The translations under genes were made by a program, and so were the position numbers. From the NCBI GenBank assembly GCA_003482905.1, contig DMXM01000007.1, positions 516 to 52,195 of the forward strand: a stretch of DNA of 51,680 nt, in the 5' to 3' direction. Under the pieces are notes generated by a model, which searched no databases, was not told the DNA's origin, and saw only the letters and a list, made by a program, of their open reading frames with translations. The stretch comes from Elusimicrobiota bacterium. GTDB taxonomy: Bacteria; Elusimicrobiota; Elusimicrobia; Elusimicrobiales; UBA9959. Below are positions 14,985-23,341 of the stretch, in pieces (position 1 is the first letter of the stretch; the number at the start of each line of letters is the position of its first letter).

Positions 14985-17438
14985 ATGGAAAAGCACCACG
15001 CAGCTCACAACAGGTTTTTCGCCCTGCACGCGCATTTTTACCAGCCGCCCCGCGAAAACCCCTGGACGGGGAAAATAGACCCGCAGCCCTCGGCCTGGCC
15101 TTTTCACGACTGGAATTCCCGCATAGCGCGCGAGTGTTACCTGCCAAACTCCTGCGCCAGGATCAACGACTCCTCCGGGCGCGTGCTGGAACTCTCCAAC
15201 AATTACCTGCACCTGAATTTCAACTTCGGGCCCACCCTGTTCACCTGGCTTGAGAAAAACTACCCCTTTTACTACGCCAAGATAATCGGGGCCGCAAAAG
15301 AGTCCCGCGAGCGCACCGGCCACTCCAACGCCATCGCCCAGGCGTACAACCACATAATAATGCCACTGGCCTCCTTCCAGGACCAGCTCACCCAGGCGCT
15401 GTGGGGAATACGGGACTTCGAACATCGCTACGGCTTCAAGCCCGAGGCCATGTGGCTGCCCGAAACCGCCGCCTCCGCCGACACGCTGCGCCTGATGGTG
15501 GACCTCGGCATGAAATACGTCATACTTTCGCCCTACCAGGCCGAAAAGATAAAGGCGCACAATTCCCGCGCCTGGGAGGACGTCTCCTCCGGGAATTTCG
15601 ACACCACCAGGCCTTACGCCTGGCACGACACCCTGCCGGACGGAACCCGCGCCAGGGGCCGCAGCCTCACCGTCTTCTTCTACGACGGCCCCCTTTCCAA
15701 AGCCGCGGCCTTCGAGGGGCTTGCCAAGGACTCCACGGCCTTCGCCGACCGCGTGGAGGCGGCTTACAGGCACGGCCACCACGGCCGCCAGCTGGTCAGC
15801 CTGGCCGTGGACGGCGAGACCTTCGGCCACCACCACAAGTTCGGGGACATGACGCTGGCCCACGCCTTCCTGCACGAACTCGGCCGCCGCGGCATACAGA
15901 CGGTCAATTTCGGACAGTACCTGGAAGCCAATCCCCCTGTTGACGAAGTAGTCATAAAGCCCGGGCCCGATGGGGAAGGCACGGCGTGGAGCTGCGCCCA
16001 CGGCGTGCGCCGCTGGAAAGGCGGCTGCGACTGCGGCCGGGAGGGCGAAGCCAATCTTAACTGGCGCCTGCCTTTGCGGGCCGCGCTCAACGGCCTGCGC
16101 GACGCGGCCGCCGATATCTACGCGGCCGAGGCCGGCAAGTTCTTCAGGGCCCCCTGGGACGCCAGGAACGACTACGCCGGCCTGCTGCTCGACCGCTCGC
16201 CGGAGAATGAAGAGGCTTTTTTTACCAGGAACGCCTCGCAGCCGCTCACCAGGGCGGAAAAGCACAGGGCGCTGGAACTGCTGGAAATGCAGAAGCACGC
16301 GATGTTCATGTTCACCAGCTGCGGCTGGTTCTTTTCGGACATTTCGCGCATAGAGGCGGTGCAGAACCTGCGCTACGCCGCCCGCGCCGTAGAAACCATG
16401 AAGGACCTCGGCTTCGAGAACGCCGACCGGGCTTTCGTCTCCCTCCTGGAAATGGCCCGCTCGAACTATGCCGAAGCGGAGAACGGCCTGAAGCTTTACC
16501 GGAAAATAATCACGGAGAACCAGCTGGCCAGGCAGAAGGCCGCCGCCCTCATCATAGCAGAGGCGCTGCTGGGCGGCGACGAGGGCGGCGCCGGCGGCGC
16601 GCTGCGGCCGGAAGAGCGGCTGGACCGCGACGGCGTACTCTGCCTGCGCGGCAAAGTGCTTGCCCCAGGCCCGGACGGGGCCTCCCCCATGCCGTTCTGC
16701 TATCTGCGCCGGGACGAGGAGTTCCCTCTCATGTTCTTCTCCGGCCAGGGCGGCGACGGCCGCTTCAAGGAGATCTTCGCCCTGGGCTCCCCATCGGAGA
16801 TACAGGCCGCCCTGGAGACCGCGCCTGAAACGGTGCGGGTCACCTTCGACGACTTTTCATGGGAAGAAAGGACGCTCTACGCCTGGATGCTGTCCGACGC
16901 CGCCAGGCACAGCCATGCCTCCGCTATCCAGAAGATCCTTGAGGACTACCTTTACCTGCTGGCGAAACTCCCGGGCAGGGCGCTGGCTTCCTGGGCCCCC
17001 CTGCGCGCCCAGGCGGCCGGCTACGCGCGCCAGGCGGCGGAACTGGCCTTTGCTGCGGCCCGCTCCGGCGCCAGCGCCGACATCGAGGGCCTCGCCTCCC
17101 TGGCGGCGCGCCTGAAAGCGGCGGGGCTGGAAGGCGGCTTTGAGCCCTCCCCCGAGGCCGCCGCGGCGCTGGCCCTGCGCACCGCTGAAAATGCGCTGAC
17201 CGACCCCTCGCCGGAAAATCTCGCCACGCTGCTGAACCTGCTGAAAGCCGCGCAGGACCTGGGCGCCCGCGACCTTTTATTCCATCTGCAGAACTGCCTG
17301 ATGGACCTGTTTAGCGCCGCTGCCGCCAGGCCGCTCCACGGCGCGGCGGCCGCCAGGCTGAAGGAGCTCTACTCCCTCTCCGGCATAATAATAGAAAGGT
17401 TCAACAGCAAGCTGGAGGAGATGGCCTTAGGAAAATAG
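14985..17438 (+). CDS. GH57 family protein with DUF3536 domain
   Basis: This 817-residue cytoplasmic protein (no signal peptide) starts FFALHAHFYQPPRENPW (11-27), the N-terminal motif of family 57 glycoside hydrolases. The probable nucleophile is Glu160 in AMWLPETAAS, and VDGETFGHHHKF (about 270) provides the second conserved acidic region. The C-terminal half (about 330-800) matches the helical DUF3536 architecture found behind such catalytic domains. Substrate is unproven; alpha-glucan hydrolysis or transglycosylation is likely given the convergent branching-enzyme gene. The start is ATG 14985 rather than the out-of-frame ATG at 14981. Transcription probably ends at the palindrome at 17442-17496. 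Confidence 0.87.
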   Translation: MEKHHAAHNRFFALHAHFYQPPRENPWTGKIDPQPSAWPFHDWNSRIARECYLPNSCARINDSSGRVLELSNNYLHLNFNFGPTLFTWLEKNYPFYYAKIIGAAKESRERTGHSNAIAQAYNHIIMPLASFQDQLTQALWGIRDFEHRYGFKPEAMWLPETAASADTLRLMVDLGMKYVILSPYQAEKIKAHNSRAWEDVSSGNFDTTRPYAWHDTLPDGTRARGRSLTVFFYDGPLSKAAAFEGLAKDSTAFADRVEAAYRHGHHGRQLVSLAVDGETFGHHHKFGDMTLAHAFLHELGRRGIQTVNFGQYLEANPPVDEVVIKPGPDGEGTAWSCAHGVRRWKGGCDCGREGEANLNWRLPLRAALNGLRDAAADIYAAEAGKFFRAPWDARNDYAGLLLDRSPENEEAFFTRNASQPLTRAEKHRALELLEMQKHAMFMFTSCGWFFSDISRIEAVQNLRYAARAVETMKDLGFENADRAFVSLLEMARSNYAEAENGLKLYRKIITENQLARQKAAALIIAEALLGGDEGGAGGALRPEERLDRDGVLCLRGKVLAPGPDGASPMPFCYLRRDEEFPLMFFSGQGGDGRFKEIFALGSPSEIQAALETAPETVRVTFDDFSWEERTLYAWMLSDAARHSHASAIQKILEDYLYLLAKLPGRALASWAPLRAQAAGYARQAAELAFAAARSGASADIEGLASLAARLKAAGLEGGFEPSPEAAAALALRTAENALTDPSPENLATLLNLLKAAQDLGARDLLFHLQNCLMDLFSAAAARPLHGAAAARLKELYSLSGIIIERFNSKLEEMALGK

Positions 17439-17441
17439 AGC

Positions 17442-17496
17442 AAAAAAGGGGACAGGCTACTTTTTCGCGGCGAAAAAGTAGCCTGTCCCCTTTTTT
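17442..17496. repeat. REP-like palindrome, copy 1 (26-bp arms), between convergent genes
   Basis: Near-perfect inverted repeat: arm 17442-17467 containing GGGGACAGGCTACTTTTT and its complement at 17471-17496, with a 3-nt loop. A-rich and T-rich ends flank it on both sides, so it can work as a terminator in both directions between the two GH57 genes. The same arm sequence occurs at 22542-22592 and as a single arm at 51482-51499. Such GGGGACAGGCTAC palindromes resemble REP elements mobilised by tyrosine (RAYT) transposases; no transposase lies in the window. Confidence 0.85.
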
Positions 17497-17509
17497 TTCT
17501 TTTTTACGT

Positions 17510-19138
17510 TTAAGCGGTCTGATTTCTCGCGGCTTTATCGGCTTCTTCCGTGGAGAATACCCTGTAATTCATTTCGGGGAAGATGTTGTCGCGCCACTCG
17601 ATATCTTTCAGGTAGCCCTCTTCTATGCGGTTGCCCATGATCTGCTCGTAGAGGCCGTTGAAGCGGTGCGTGTGCGCCACAAAACGCTTGGTAGAGTAGC
17701 TCTTGGCCGTGCCCACCGTCATCAGGAAGGCCCAGTCGGAGGACATGCCCAGAACAACTTCGCGCGCGCACTGGTTCAGCGCGCGTTTGAGCGTGCCGTC
17801 GGCGCCGGGGAACTTGTTGGCCAGCTCCACCATGCGCTCCACCTGCTTGTGCAGGTGCCGGTACATCCAGTCGTTGGTGCCGTTAAGCCACACTTCGTTG
17901 TAGCCCTTGTCCCCCCATGTCGACATCGACGGCTGCACCACCTGGTTGTCCGGGTGTATGCCCAGGTACTCGCTCGGCGTCACCATCTTAATGCTCTTCT
18001 GGTCGTGGTGGATCTTTTTGAACAGGAATTCCAGGAAGTCAGTGCCCTCGTACCACCAGTGGCCGTAAAGCTCTGCGTCGTACATGGAAACCACCACGGG
18101 CTTGCGGCCCAGGAAACCGTTCAGGTGCTCTATCTGGCGCTCGCGGTTGAACATGAAGTTGCCGGCGTGGCTGGCGGCCATTTCGCGCGCCTCGGCCGGG
18201 TTATAGGGCGCCTTTTCGTTCAGGCCCACCTTGCCGGTTATCTTGCAGTACTTCATGCCGATGTTGCGGCGCACCCCGTCCTGGTGCAGGTAGGGCTTCA
18301 CGTAATCGTATTCCAGGTCGTAGCCCAGGTCCCGGTAGAATTCCCGGTAGCGGTGGTCGCCCGGGTAGCCTGTCTCGGCGCTCCACACCTGCTGGGCGCT
18401 CTCCATGTCGCGGCCGAAGGCGGCCACACCCGACGGGCAGTACACCGGGGCGTACACGCCGTAGCGGGGCCGCGGGCTGCCGTAGATTATGCCGTGGGTC
18501 TCCAGGAAGAAATAGCGTATGCCCTGCGCCCGCAGGAACACGTCGTCGCCGGGATTGTAGGCGCATTCCGCCAGCCAGATGCCGCGCGGCCCCCGTCCGA
18601 AATGCTTGCGGTAGTCGTCGGCGGCCAGCTTGATCTGGGCGTGCACCGCCTCCTTGCGGAGCTCCAGCGGCAGAAAGCCGTGCGTGGCGCCGCAGGTGAT
18701 GATCTCAAGCTTGCCCATGTCCTGGAATTTCTTAAAGCCGTCCAGTACCCGGCCGTGGTAATAATCCTCGTAAAGCTCGCGGATGCGGCGGAACTTGGTC
18801 TCGTACATCTTGGCCACTTCGTAAAAGCCGGTGTTGTGGGTGCGCACCACTTCCTTCTCGGCCAGTTCCAGGCGCAGGCTGTAGTAGCGGCGGAAACGCT
18901 CGCGCAGCAGCTCGTCCGCCATCATGTTGCACAGCGGGGGCGTTATGGACATGGTCACGCGGAAGTCCGTCCCCTCCGCCGTCAGCCGTTCGTAGACGTC
19001 CAGCAGCGGAATATAGGTCTCGCACATCGCCTCAAAGAACCAGTCCTCCTCCAGGAAGTCCTCATACTCCGGGTGGCGTATGAACGGGAGGTGCGCGTGC
19101 AGGACTAAAGCGAGGTAGCCTTTTTCTTTATTTGCCAT
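17510..19138 (-). CDS. GH57 1,4-alpha-glucan branching enzyme
   Basis: This 542-residue protein has GH57 motifs in order: LVLHAHLPFIRHPE (11-24), nucleophile Glu191 in GIWLAECAYNPG, and general acid Asp354 in VSMYDAELYGHWWYEG, the same spacing as the Thermus and Thermococcus GH57 branching enzymes. The C-terminal DUF1957-type helical domain carries TWGDKGYNEVWLNGTNDW and NQCAREVVLGMSSDWAFLM. It would create alpha-1,6 branches in a glycogen-like polymer in the cytoplasm. Its start overlaps the DUF4912 gene by 11 nt. With the phosphorylase at 48.9-51.4 kb it implies glycogen storage and mobilisation. Confidence 0.9.
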   Translation of the reverse strand: MANKEKGYLALVLHAHLPFIRHPEYEDFLEEDWFFEAMCETYIPLLDVYERLTAEGTDFRVTMSITPPLCNMMADELLRERFRRYYSLRLELAEKEVVRTHNTGFYEVAKMYETKFRRIRELYEDYYHGRVLDGFKKFQDMGKLEIITCGATHGFLPLELRKEAVHAQIKLAADDYRKHFGRGPRGIWLAECAYNPGDDVFLRAQGIRYFFLETHGIIYGSPRPRYGVYAPVYCPSGVAAFGRDMESAQQVWSAETGYPGDHRYREFYRDLGYDLEYDYVKPYLHQDGVRRNIGMKYCKITGKVGLNEKAPYNPAEAREMAASHAGNFMFNRERQIEHLNGFLGRKPVVVSMYDAELYGHWWYEGTDFLEFLFKKIHHDQKSIKMVTPSEYLGIHPDNQVVQPSMSTWGDKGYNEVWLNGTNDWMYRHLHKQVERMVELANKFPGADGTLKRALNQCAREVVLGMSSDWAFLMTVGTAKSYSTKRFVAHTHRFNGLYEQIMGNRIEEGYLKDIEWRDNIFPEMNYRVFSTEEADKAARNQTA

Positions 19139-19985
19139 CGGTGGTGGTAGCTCTGGTGACTTTTATATCTATCTCCCTGGAATCGGTCTCGTCCTTGGAG
19201 AGGGCCTTTACCGGCAGGTCCACCAGGCCGTCGGGCAGGGCGAAACGCATGGAGAAAGTGCCGTCCGGGTTCAGGTTGACCTTGCGGCCGGAAACAGTAA
19301 CAAAGGCGTCCGGTTCGGTGGCCCCGTAGAGTATCAGTTCGCAGTCGGCCACCAGCCAGAACTTTTTAGGCTGCTCCGGCTTTTGCAGGGCCTGGGAGGA
19401 CATGGAGCTGACGCCCCAGGATGAGGCGCGGGAGAACACGGCGCGCAGCATTTCCCAGCGCTGGGCCAGGGATTTGGCCACTTCGCCTGACCCCTTGCCT
19501 ATGTACTCCACGCCGGAAAGTTGCAGCAGTTTGTCGAAGTCGGCGGTGACGGCCATCCATTTTTCGTCTGTGACGTCGGAAACGCGCCCGCCGGGGAGGT
19601 TTACCGTATTGGTCTTCACCAGGCCGATGAAAGAGCCGTCCGGCAGCACCAGCCCCACCTCGCAGCAGTAAGCGCGGCCGCTTTCATGAACGTTGACGTA
19701 CCAGCTCTTGGCCTCCAGCATGACGGGGATATCGAAATATTTGGCCGCTTCGCCGTCGGTCACGTCGTAAACCCTTATGACCTGGCGGCCTTTCTGAAAG
19801 ACGTCCTCGCCGTGCTGACGACGGGTGTTCTTCTTTGAATTCTCGGTTATTTCCCAGTAGATGAACATCCAGTTGGGATCGCGGGGCAAAAGCGCCGCCT
19901 CGGTGTCGCCATAGCTTTCAGGCAGCGCCTTGTGTTCCGCTTCAGGCGCGGTGTTATTCTTTTTGATCTGCCCTGACGAAGTCAT
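19128..19985 (-). CDS. DUF4912 domain protein
   Basis: This 285-residue protein has its DUF4912 core at about residues 25-150: LPESYGDTEAALLPRDPNWMFIYWEIT, then VIRVYDVTDG, WYVNVHESGRAYCCEVGLVLPDG, all typical of the family. A second beta-sandwich-like segment (about 200-275: CELILYGATEPDAFVTVSGRKVNLNPDGTFSMRFALPDG) looks like a carbohydrate-module or big-like fold. DUF4912 proteins often neighbour GH57 glucan enzymes; a regulatory or polysaccharide-binding role is plausible but unproven. Start ATG 19985 is chosen because AAAGGAG precedes it by 6 nt; a start at 20033 would lack one. Confidence 0.8.
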   Translation of the reverse strand: MTSSGQIKKNNTAPEAEHKALPESYGDTEAALLPRDPNWMFIYWEITENSKKNTRRQHGEDVFQKGRQVIRVYDVTDGEAAKYFDIPVMLEAKSWYVNVHESGRAYCCEVGLVLPDGSFIGLVKTNTVNLPGGRVSDVTDEKWMAVTADFDKLLQLSGVEYIGKGSGEVAKSLAQRWEMLRAVFSRASSWGVSSMSSQALQKPEQPKKFWLVADCELILYGATEPDAFVTVSGRKVNLNPDGTFSMRFALPDGLVDLPVKALSKDETDSREIDIKVTRATTTDGK

Positions 19986-20146
19986 CAGTTTCTCCTTTCG
20001 GACCCTAATGGTATTACGGAGACCGGGACGCACGGTTCTTTATGGAATAAAGCCGGCTTTCCCCCCCTCTCATCCTGAATACAATGTAGCAAATTTTACG
20101 ATTCGTCAAAAGAGGAAATATTTAAAGCGCTCACAGGAGAAACCGC

Positions 20147-21382
20147 TCAATTCGCCATGGCCCGGGCGGCGGGTTCCAGCTGGAAGAAATCGGCCGCGGG
20201 GACGGTGGAACTGGAGTAAAACCAGTCATATTTAGACTGATAGGCGCTCAGGGCGCCCGCGTCGCTGACAAAAGCCACGTTTTCAAAGGAATTGACGCTG
20301 GCGTTGGTGGTCCAGTTGAAGGACCCCGTGGCGAGTATCCGGCCGTCCAATATGGCGAATTTATTGTGCAGGGCTCCCTTGTCGGTGCGGCCGCGCCTCA
20401 CGCGCAGGTCCACACCGTTGTCCAGGACGTACTTGCCCACCGCAGAATCCTTGGCCATGGCCTCATCCATCATAAAGCGCACTTTTACGCCGCGCCGTTT
20501 GGCGCGCACGAGGGCGTCGCCGAGGGGCTTGGAGGAAAACGTGAAGGTTACCGCGTCCACCGTCCGGCCGGCGGCGTCGATTATCACGGCCAGGCGGTTC
20601 TCGGTATCGGAACCAGGTGAAAAAAGATAGGCCGGCACCGGGACGCCGTTGAGCGACTGGGCGGGTGACGGGTCCTGCGGCGGGGTTCCGTAATAACCCT
20701 GCGGCAGTTCGTCCGGGCAGGGGCCGGCCGCAGCCGGGCGCGCCTTTCCCCACATCCACTCAAAATAATTCATGTAGCCCCGCACATAGACGGGGTGGCG
20801 GGCCACAAGCATGTTCTCCAGGTTGGAAAATGTGGCCCCGAAAGTCCAGTTATAAGAGCCCAGCGTAACCAGCGCTCCGTCGAATACACCTATTTTGTTG
20901 TGGTTTACTCCGTAGGCGCGGGTACCGCGCAGCGTGCGGATCTCTATGCCGCCGGCCTCTATCAGGCGTTTTATTTCGCCGTCGGCTTTCGGGAACACGT
21001 GCCGCTCGTCAATGATCACGCGCACTCTTACGCCCCGGTCCCTGGCCCGCAACAGCGCGTCAGGGGCGTCCTTCAGGCTCATGCTGAACATGGCGATATC
21101 CACATTGTAGAGGGAGGCGTCTATAAGCTTGACGGTAATATCGTTGAGGTAGGCGAAAGCGTAATCCGGGATCTGGATGAAATCTCCCCTGGCGTAAGCC
21201 GGAACGGGGGTGCGGACCTGCGGGACCGTTATATCGGCGGGGAGAACTACCGCGCCAAAGCTCTGAAATATCGCCGCCGGTGAAAGAGATGCTGAATTGT
21301 CAGCCGCCTGCCCGGCCGAGCTAACGACGGGCGGCAAAGCAAGGCACAAAAGGACGATAAGCCTGTACCTGAAATTTAACAT
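20147..21382 (-). CDS. Secreted phospholipase D-like protein with two HKD motifs
   Basis: This 411-residue protein has a signal peptide at residues 1-26 (LIVLLCLALPPVVSSAGQA). Two PLD half-sites are present: HNKIGVFDGALVTLGSYNWT (His161) and HNKFAILDGRILATGSFNWT (His339), each with the H-x-K-x4-D and GSxNWT spacing. Both halves are intact, so one pseudo-dimeric active site should form in the periplasm or outside the cell. Possible activities are a phospholipase or a Nuc-like nuclease. It is divergent from a secreted MBL-fold protein. TAGAAT lies 6 nt upstream of the ATG, with TTGGAG 17 bp further up: a leaderless pattern. Confidence 0.87.
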   Translation of the reverse strand: MLNFRYRLIVLLCLALPPVVSSAGQAADNSASLSPAAIFQSFGAVVLPADITVPQVRTPVPAYARGDFIQIPDYAFAYLNDITVKLIDASLYNVDIAMFSMSLKDAPDALLRARDRGVRVRVIIDERHVFPKADGEIKRLIEAGGIEIRTLRGTRAYGVNHNKIGVFDGALVTLGSYNWTFGATFSNLENMLVARHPVYVRGYMNYFEWMWGKARPAAAGPCPDELPQGYYGTPPQDPSPAQSLNGVPVPAYLFSPGSDTENRLAVIIDAAGRTVDAVTFTFSSKPLGDALVRAKRRGVKVRFMMDEAMAKDSAVGKYVLDNGVDLRVRRGRTDKGALHNKFAILDGRILATGSFNWTTNASVNSFENVAFVSDAGALSAYQSKYDWFYSSSTVPAADFFQLEPAARAMAN

Positions 21383-21388
21383 ATAATT

Positions 21389-21417
21389 ATTCTACATGTA
21401 CAAAGGCTCTCCTCCAA
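21389..21417 (-). promoter_or_regulatory. Promoter TTGGAG-N17-TAGAAT of the PLD-like gene
   Basis: On the minus strand TTGGAG (21412-21417) and TAGAAT (21389-21394) are separated by 17 bp, and only 6 nt separate the -10 box from the ATG at 21382. No Shine-Dalgarno sequence precedes the start. Confidence 0.55.
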
Positions 21418-21445
21418 GTGCTATAAGACCCGCAACTGACTGGGG

Positions 21446-21509
21446 CAAAAGGCCTATACCAATATGGGTCCTGGCCAGCCAAAGTACCCAGGCATATGGG
21501 GGCCTTTTG
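21446..21509. repeat. Structured intergenic inverted repeat (CAAAAGGCC...GGCCTTTTG)
   Basis: Outer 9-bp arms CAAAAGGCC (21446-21454) and GGCCTTTTG (21501-21509) enclose 46 nt. Inside are a second inverted pair (CCTGG 21470-21474, CCAGG 21488-21492) and a direct repeat ATATGGG (21463-21469, 21494-21500). It lies between divergent genes and abuts the -35 box of the MBL-fold gene. It could be a cruciform regulatory site or a copy of a genome repeat; no other copy is in this window. Confidence 0.55.
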
Positions 21510-21536
21510 ACACTGGTCAAACAGCCCGGCTTTAAT
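21507..21536 (+). promoter_or_regulatory. Promoter TTGACA-N18-TTTAAT with overlapping palindrome
   Basis: TTGACA (21507-21512) and TTTAAT (21531-21536), 18-bp spacer, upstream of the secreted MBL-fold gene (expected start near 21543, leader about 40 nt). The -35 box is one arm of a short palindrome TTGAC-actg-GTCAA (21507-21520), a possible operator. Confidence 0.55.
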
Positions 21537-21583
21537 TAAGATATGGCGATGGAAGAAAGAAACGCAACATCAGCGGAAACAAC

Positions 21584-22543
21584 ATGAGAACCACTTTCGC
21601 CTGCCTGGTCTTGATAATTTTTACGGCTTCCGCCGTCAGGGCCCAGCTCAACGCCTATTTTATAAACGTCGGCCAGGGCGACGCCACCTACCTGGAGCTC
21701 CCCAACGGTTCCAATGTCCTTATCGACGGCGGGCCGTCCGCGCAGCCCATCTACAGGTTCCTCAATGAAAAAGGGATCACTAAAATAGACCATGTGGTGC
21801 TCACCCACCCCCACAGCGACCATTACCGCGGCCTGAAAAAGGTTTTCGCGGCGTTCGACGTCAAGAACTTTTACGACACCATGGCCGAGAACCTGGACGC
21901 CAAAGGCGATAATAACCTGCGCGAACTGGCGGCGGCCGAACCCTCCTGCCGGACGCATTTTCCGGAAGTCGGCGCCAACATGGACTGGGACAAACACGTA
22001 ACGGTCAAGGTGCTCAACACCTGTTCGGAACCGGTGATCAGCCGCAATAACGACATTATAAACAACTGCTCTCTCGTCCTGCGCTTCTACTATAACGGCA
22101 ACAGCATACTGCTGATGGGCGACGCGGAGGCCTCGGTGGAGAACGCCATGGCCAAGATATTCAAGTCGGGCCTGAGCTCCACTTACCTGAAGGTCGGCCA
22201 CCACGGCTCCCGTTATTCCTCCACCGAAAAATTCCTCTCCAGAGTGCAGCCCAAAGTAGCCGTCATTTCGGTCGGCCAGGACAACACCTACGGCCATCCG
22301 CACAGGGAAGCCCTGGACCGGATAATGGCCACCGGCGCCCAGGTATTCTTTACCCTCACCGGCACCCAATCGCTCACCATCCCGGCCCCCAAAGGCGGAA
22401 CGCAGCTGCTCGTCAACGGCCAGCCGAACTTCGGTGATGTGGCCGTAACGGAAATCCCTAAATTCAACATGGAAGAATGGCCTTTTGACAAGGCCTATTC
22501 AGCCTCCCTCGAGCAGCTTAAAGAAGCCGCCGACGTAAAGTAA
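21584..22543 (+). CDS. Secreted MBL-fold hydrolase, ComEC C-terminal-like
   Basis: This 319-residue protein has a signal peptide at residues 1-20 (LVLIIFTASAVRA). The metallo-beta-lactamase fold then shows FINVGQGDATYLELP, VLIDGGPS, LTHPHSDHYRG (metal ligands 75-80), ILLMGDAE, LKVGHHGSRYSS and VISVGQDNTYGHPH, the pattern of the extracellular hydrolase part of ComEC but without its membrane channel. Related stand-alone proteins are putative nucleases or phosphodiesterases. Secretion plus the divergent PLD-like neighbour suggests extracellular nucleic-acid or phospholipid breakdown (inference). The stop codon sits at the edge of the REP-like palindrome. Confidence 0.85.
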   Translation: MRTTFACLVLIIFTASAVRAQLNAYFINVGQGDATYLELPNGSNVLIDGGPSAQPIYRFLNEKGITKIDHVVLTHPHSDHYRGLKKVFAAFDVKNFYDTMAENLDAKGDNNLRELAAAEPSCRTHFPEVGANMDWDKHVTVKVLNTCSEPVISRNNDIINNCSLVLRFYYNGNSILLMGDAEASVENAMAKIFKSGLSSTYLKVGHHGSRYSSTEKFLSRVQPKVAVISVGQDNTYGHPHREALDRIMATGAQVFFTLTGTQSLTIPAPKGGTQLLVNGQPNFGDVAVTEIPKFNMEEWPFDKAYSASLEQLKEAADVK

Positions 22544-22592
22544 AAAGGGGACAGGCTACTTTTTCTTTGAAAAAGTAGCCTGTCCCCTTTTT
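22542..22592. repeat. REP-like palindrome, copy 2 (24-bp arms), between convergent genes
   Basis: Arms 22542-22565 and 22569-22592 with a TTT loop carry the same GGGGACAGGCTACTTTTT core as the copy at 17442-17496. The first arm overlaps the stop codon of the MBL-fold gene, and the palindrome separates it from the end of btuD. A- and T-runs on both ends make it a plausible bidirectional terminator. Confidence 0.85.
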
Positions 22593-22597
22593 CATTC

Positions 22598-23341
22598 TTA
22601 TTTTTGCAGGAGCGGGGAATTTTCGGGCAGGCCGTAGACCGCCGCCAGCCGGGCCGGACGGATCATTTCCGAAGCGGAACCGAAATTATATTTCCCCTCC
22701 CGCCCCATCAACAGCGCTTTATTGCAGCCCAGCCGCGCCAGGGCCGGCTCGTGCAGCACCGCGGCCACGGCCATATTGCGCGCCGCCAGCGAGGCCAGCA
22801 GATTCATCACCGCCGCCTTATACTTCAGGTCCAGGTGCGAGGTGGGCTCGTCGAGCAGCAGAAGTTTGGCCTCCTGCGCCAGGGCCTGGGCTATAAATAC
22901 CAGCTGGCGCTCTCCGGAAGAAAGCGTGTTTATAGACCTGCCGGCCAGGCGGTCGGCCCCGGTCTCCTCCAGCGCCCTGTCAGCGGCCTCTTCGTCGGCG
23001 GCCGAGTAGCCGCGCCAGAAACCGGAACGGGCCGTGCGGCCCATCAGCACCGTCTCCCTCACCGAAAAATCATATGGCGTGGTGGTCTCGCTGGGCACAT
23101 AGGCGGCAAGGCGCGCCAGGCGCCCCGCCTCCATCCCGGCGGTGCTCTCACCGGCAAGGGTTACGCAGCCCTCCGCAGGTTTTATAAAACCGGTGAGCAA
23201 TTTTAAAAGCGTGGATTTGCCGGAACCGTTGGCCCCGAGCACGCACATGAAATCCCCGGGGCGCAGCTCAAAGCTGAGGCCCTTTATAAGCGGCCGCGGC
23301 CCATAGGAGAATGTAAGCCCCGCGGCTTTAAGAGCGGGCAT
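22598..23341 (-). CDS. btuD: ABC transporter ATP-binding protein for vitamin B12
   Basis: This 247-residue ATPase has Walker A GANGSGKST (36-44), signature LSSGERQLVFIAQAL, Walker B KLLLLDEP and the switch histidine in AVLHEPAL. It matches FecE/BtuD-type importers. The start is ATG 23341, which overlaps the permease stop as TAATG; an open-frame extension of 12 codons upstream lies inside the permease gene and is unlikely. Third gene of btuFCD, energising import through BtuC. Confidence 0.9.
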   Translation of the reverse strand: MPALKAAGLTFSYGPRPLIKGLSFELRPGDFMCVLGANGSGKSTLLKLLTGFIKPAEGCVTLAGESTAGMEAGRLARLAAYVPSETTTPYDFSVRETVLMGRTARSGFWRGYSAADEEAADRALEETGADRLAGRSINTLSSGERQLVFIAQALAQEAKLLLLDEPTSHLDLKYKAAVMNLLASLAARNMAVAAVLHEPALARLGCNKALLMGREGKYNFGSASEMIRPARLAAVYGLPENSPLLQK

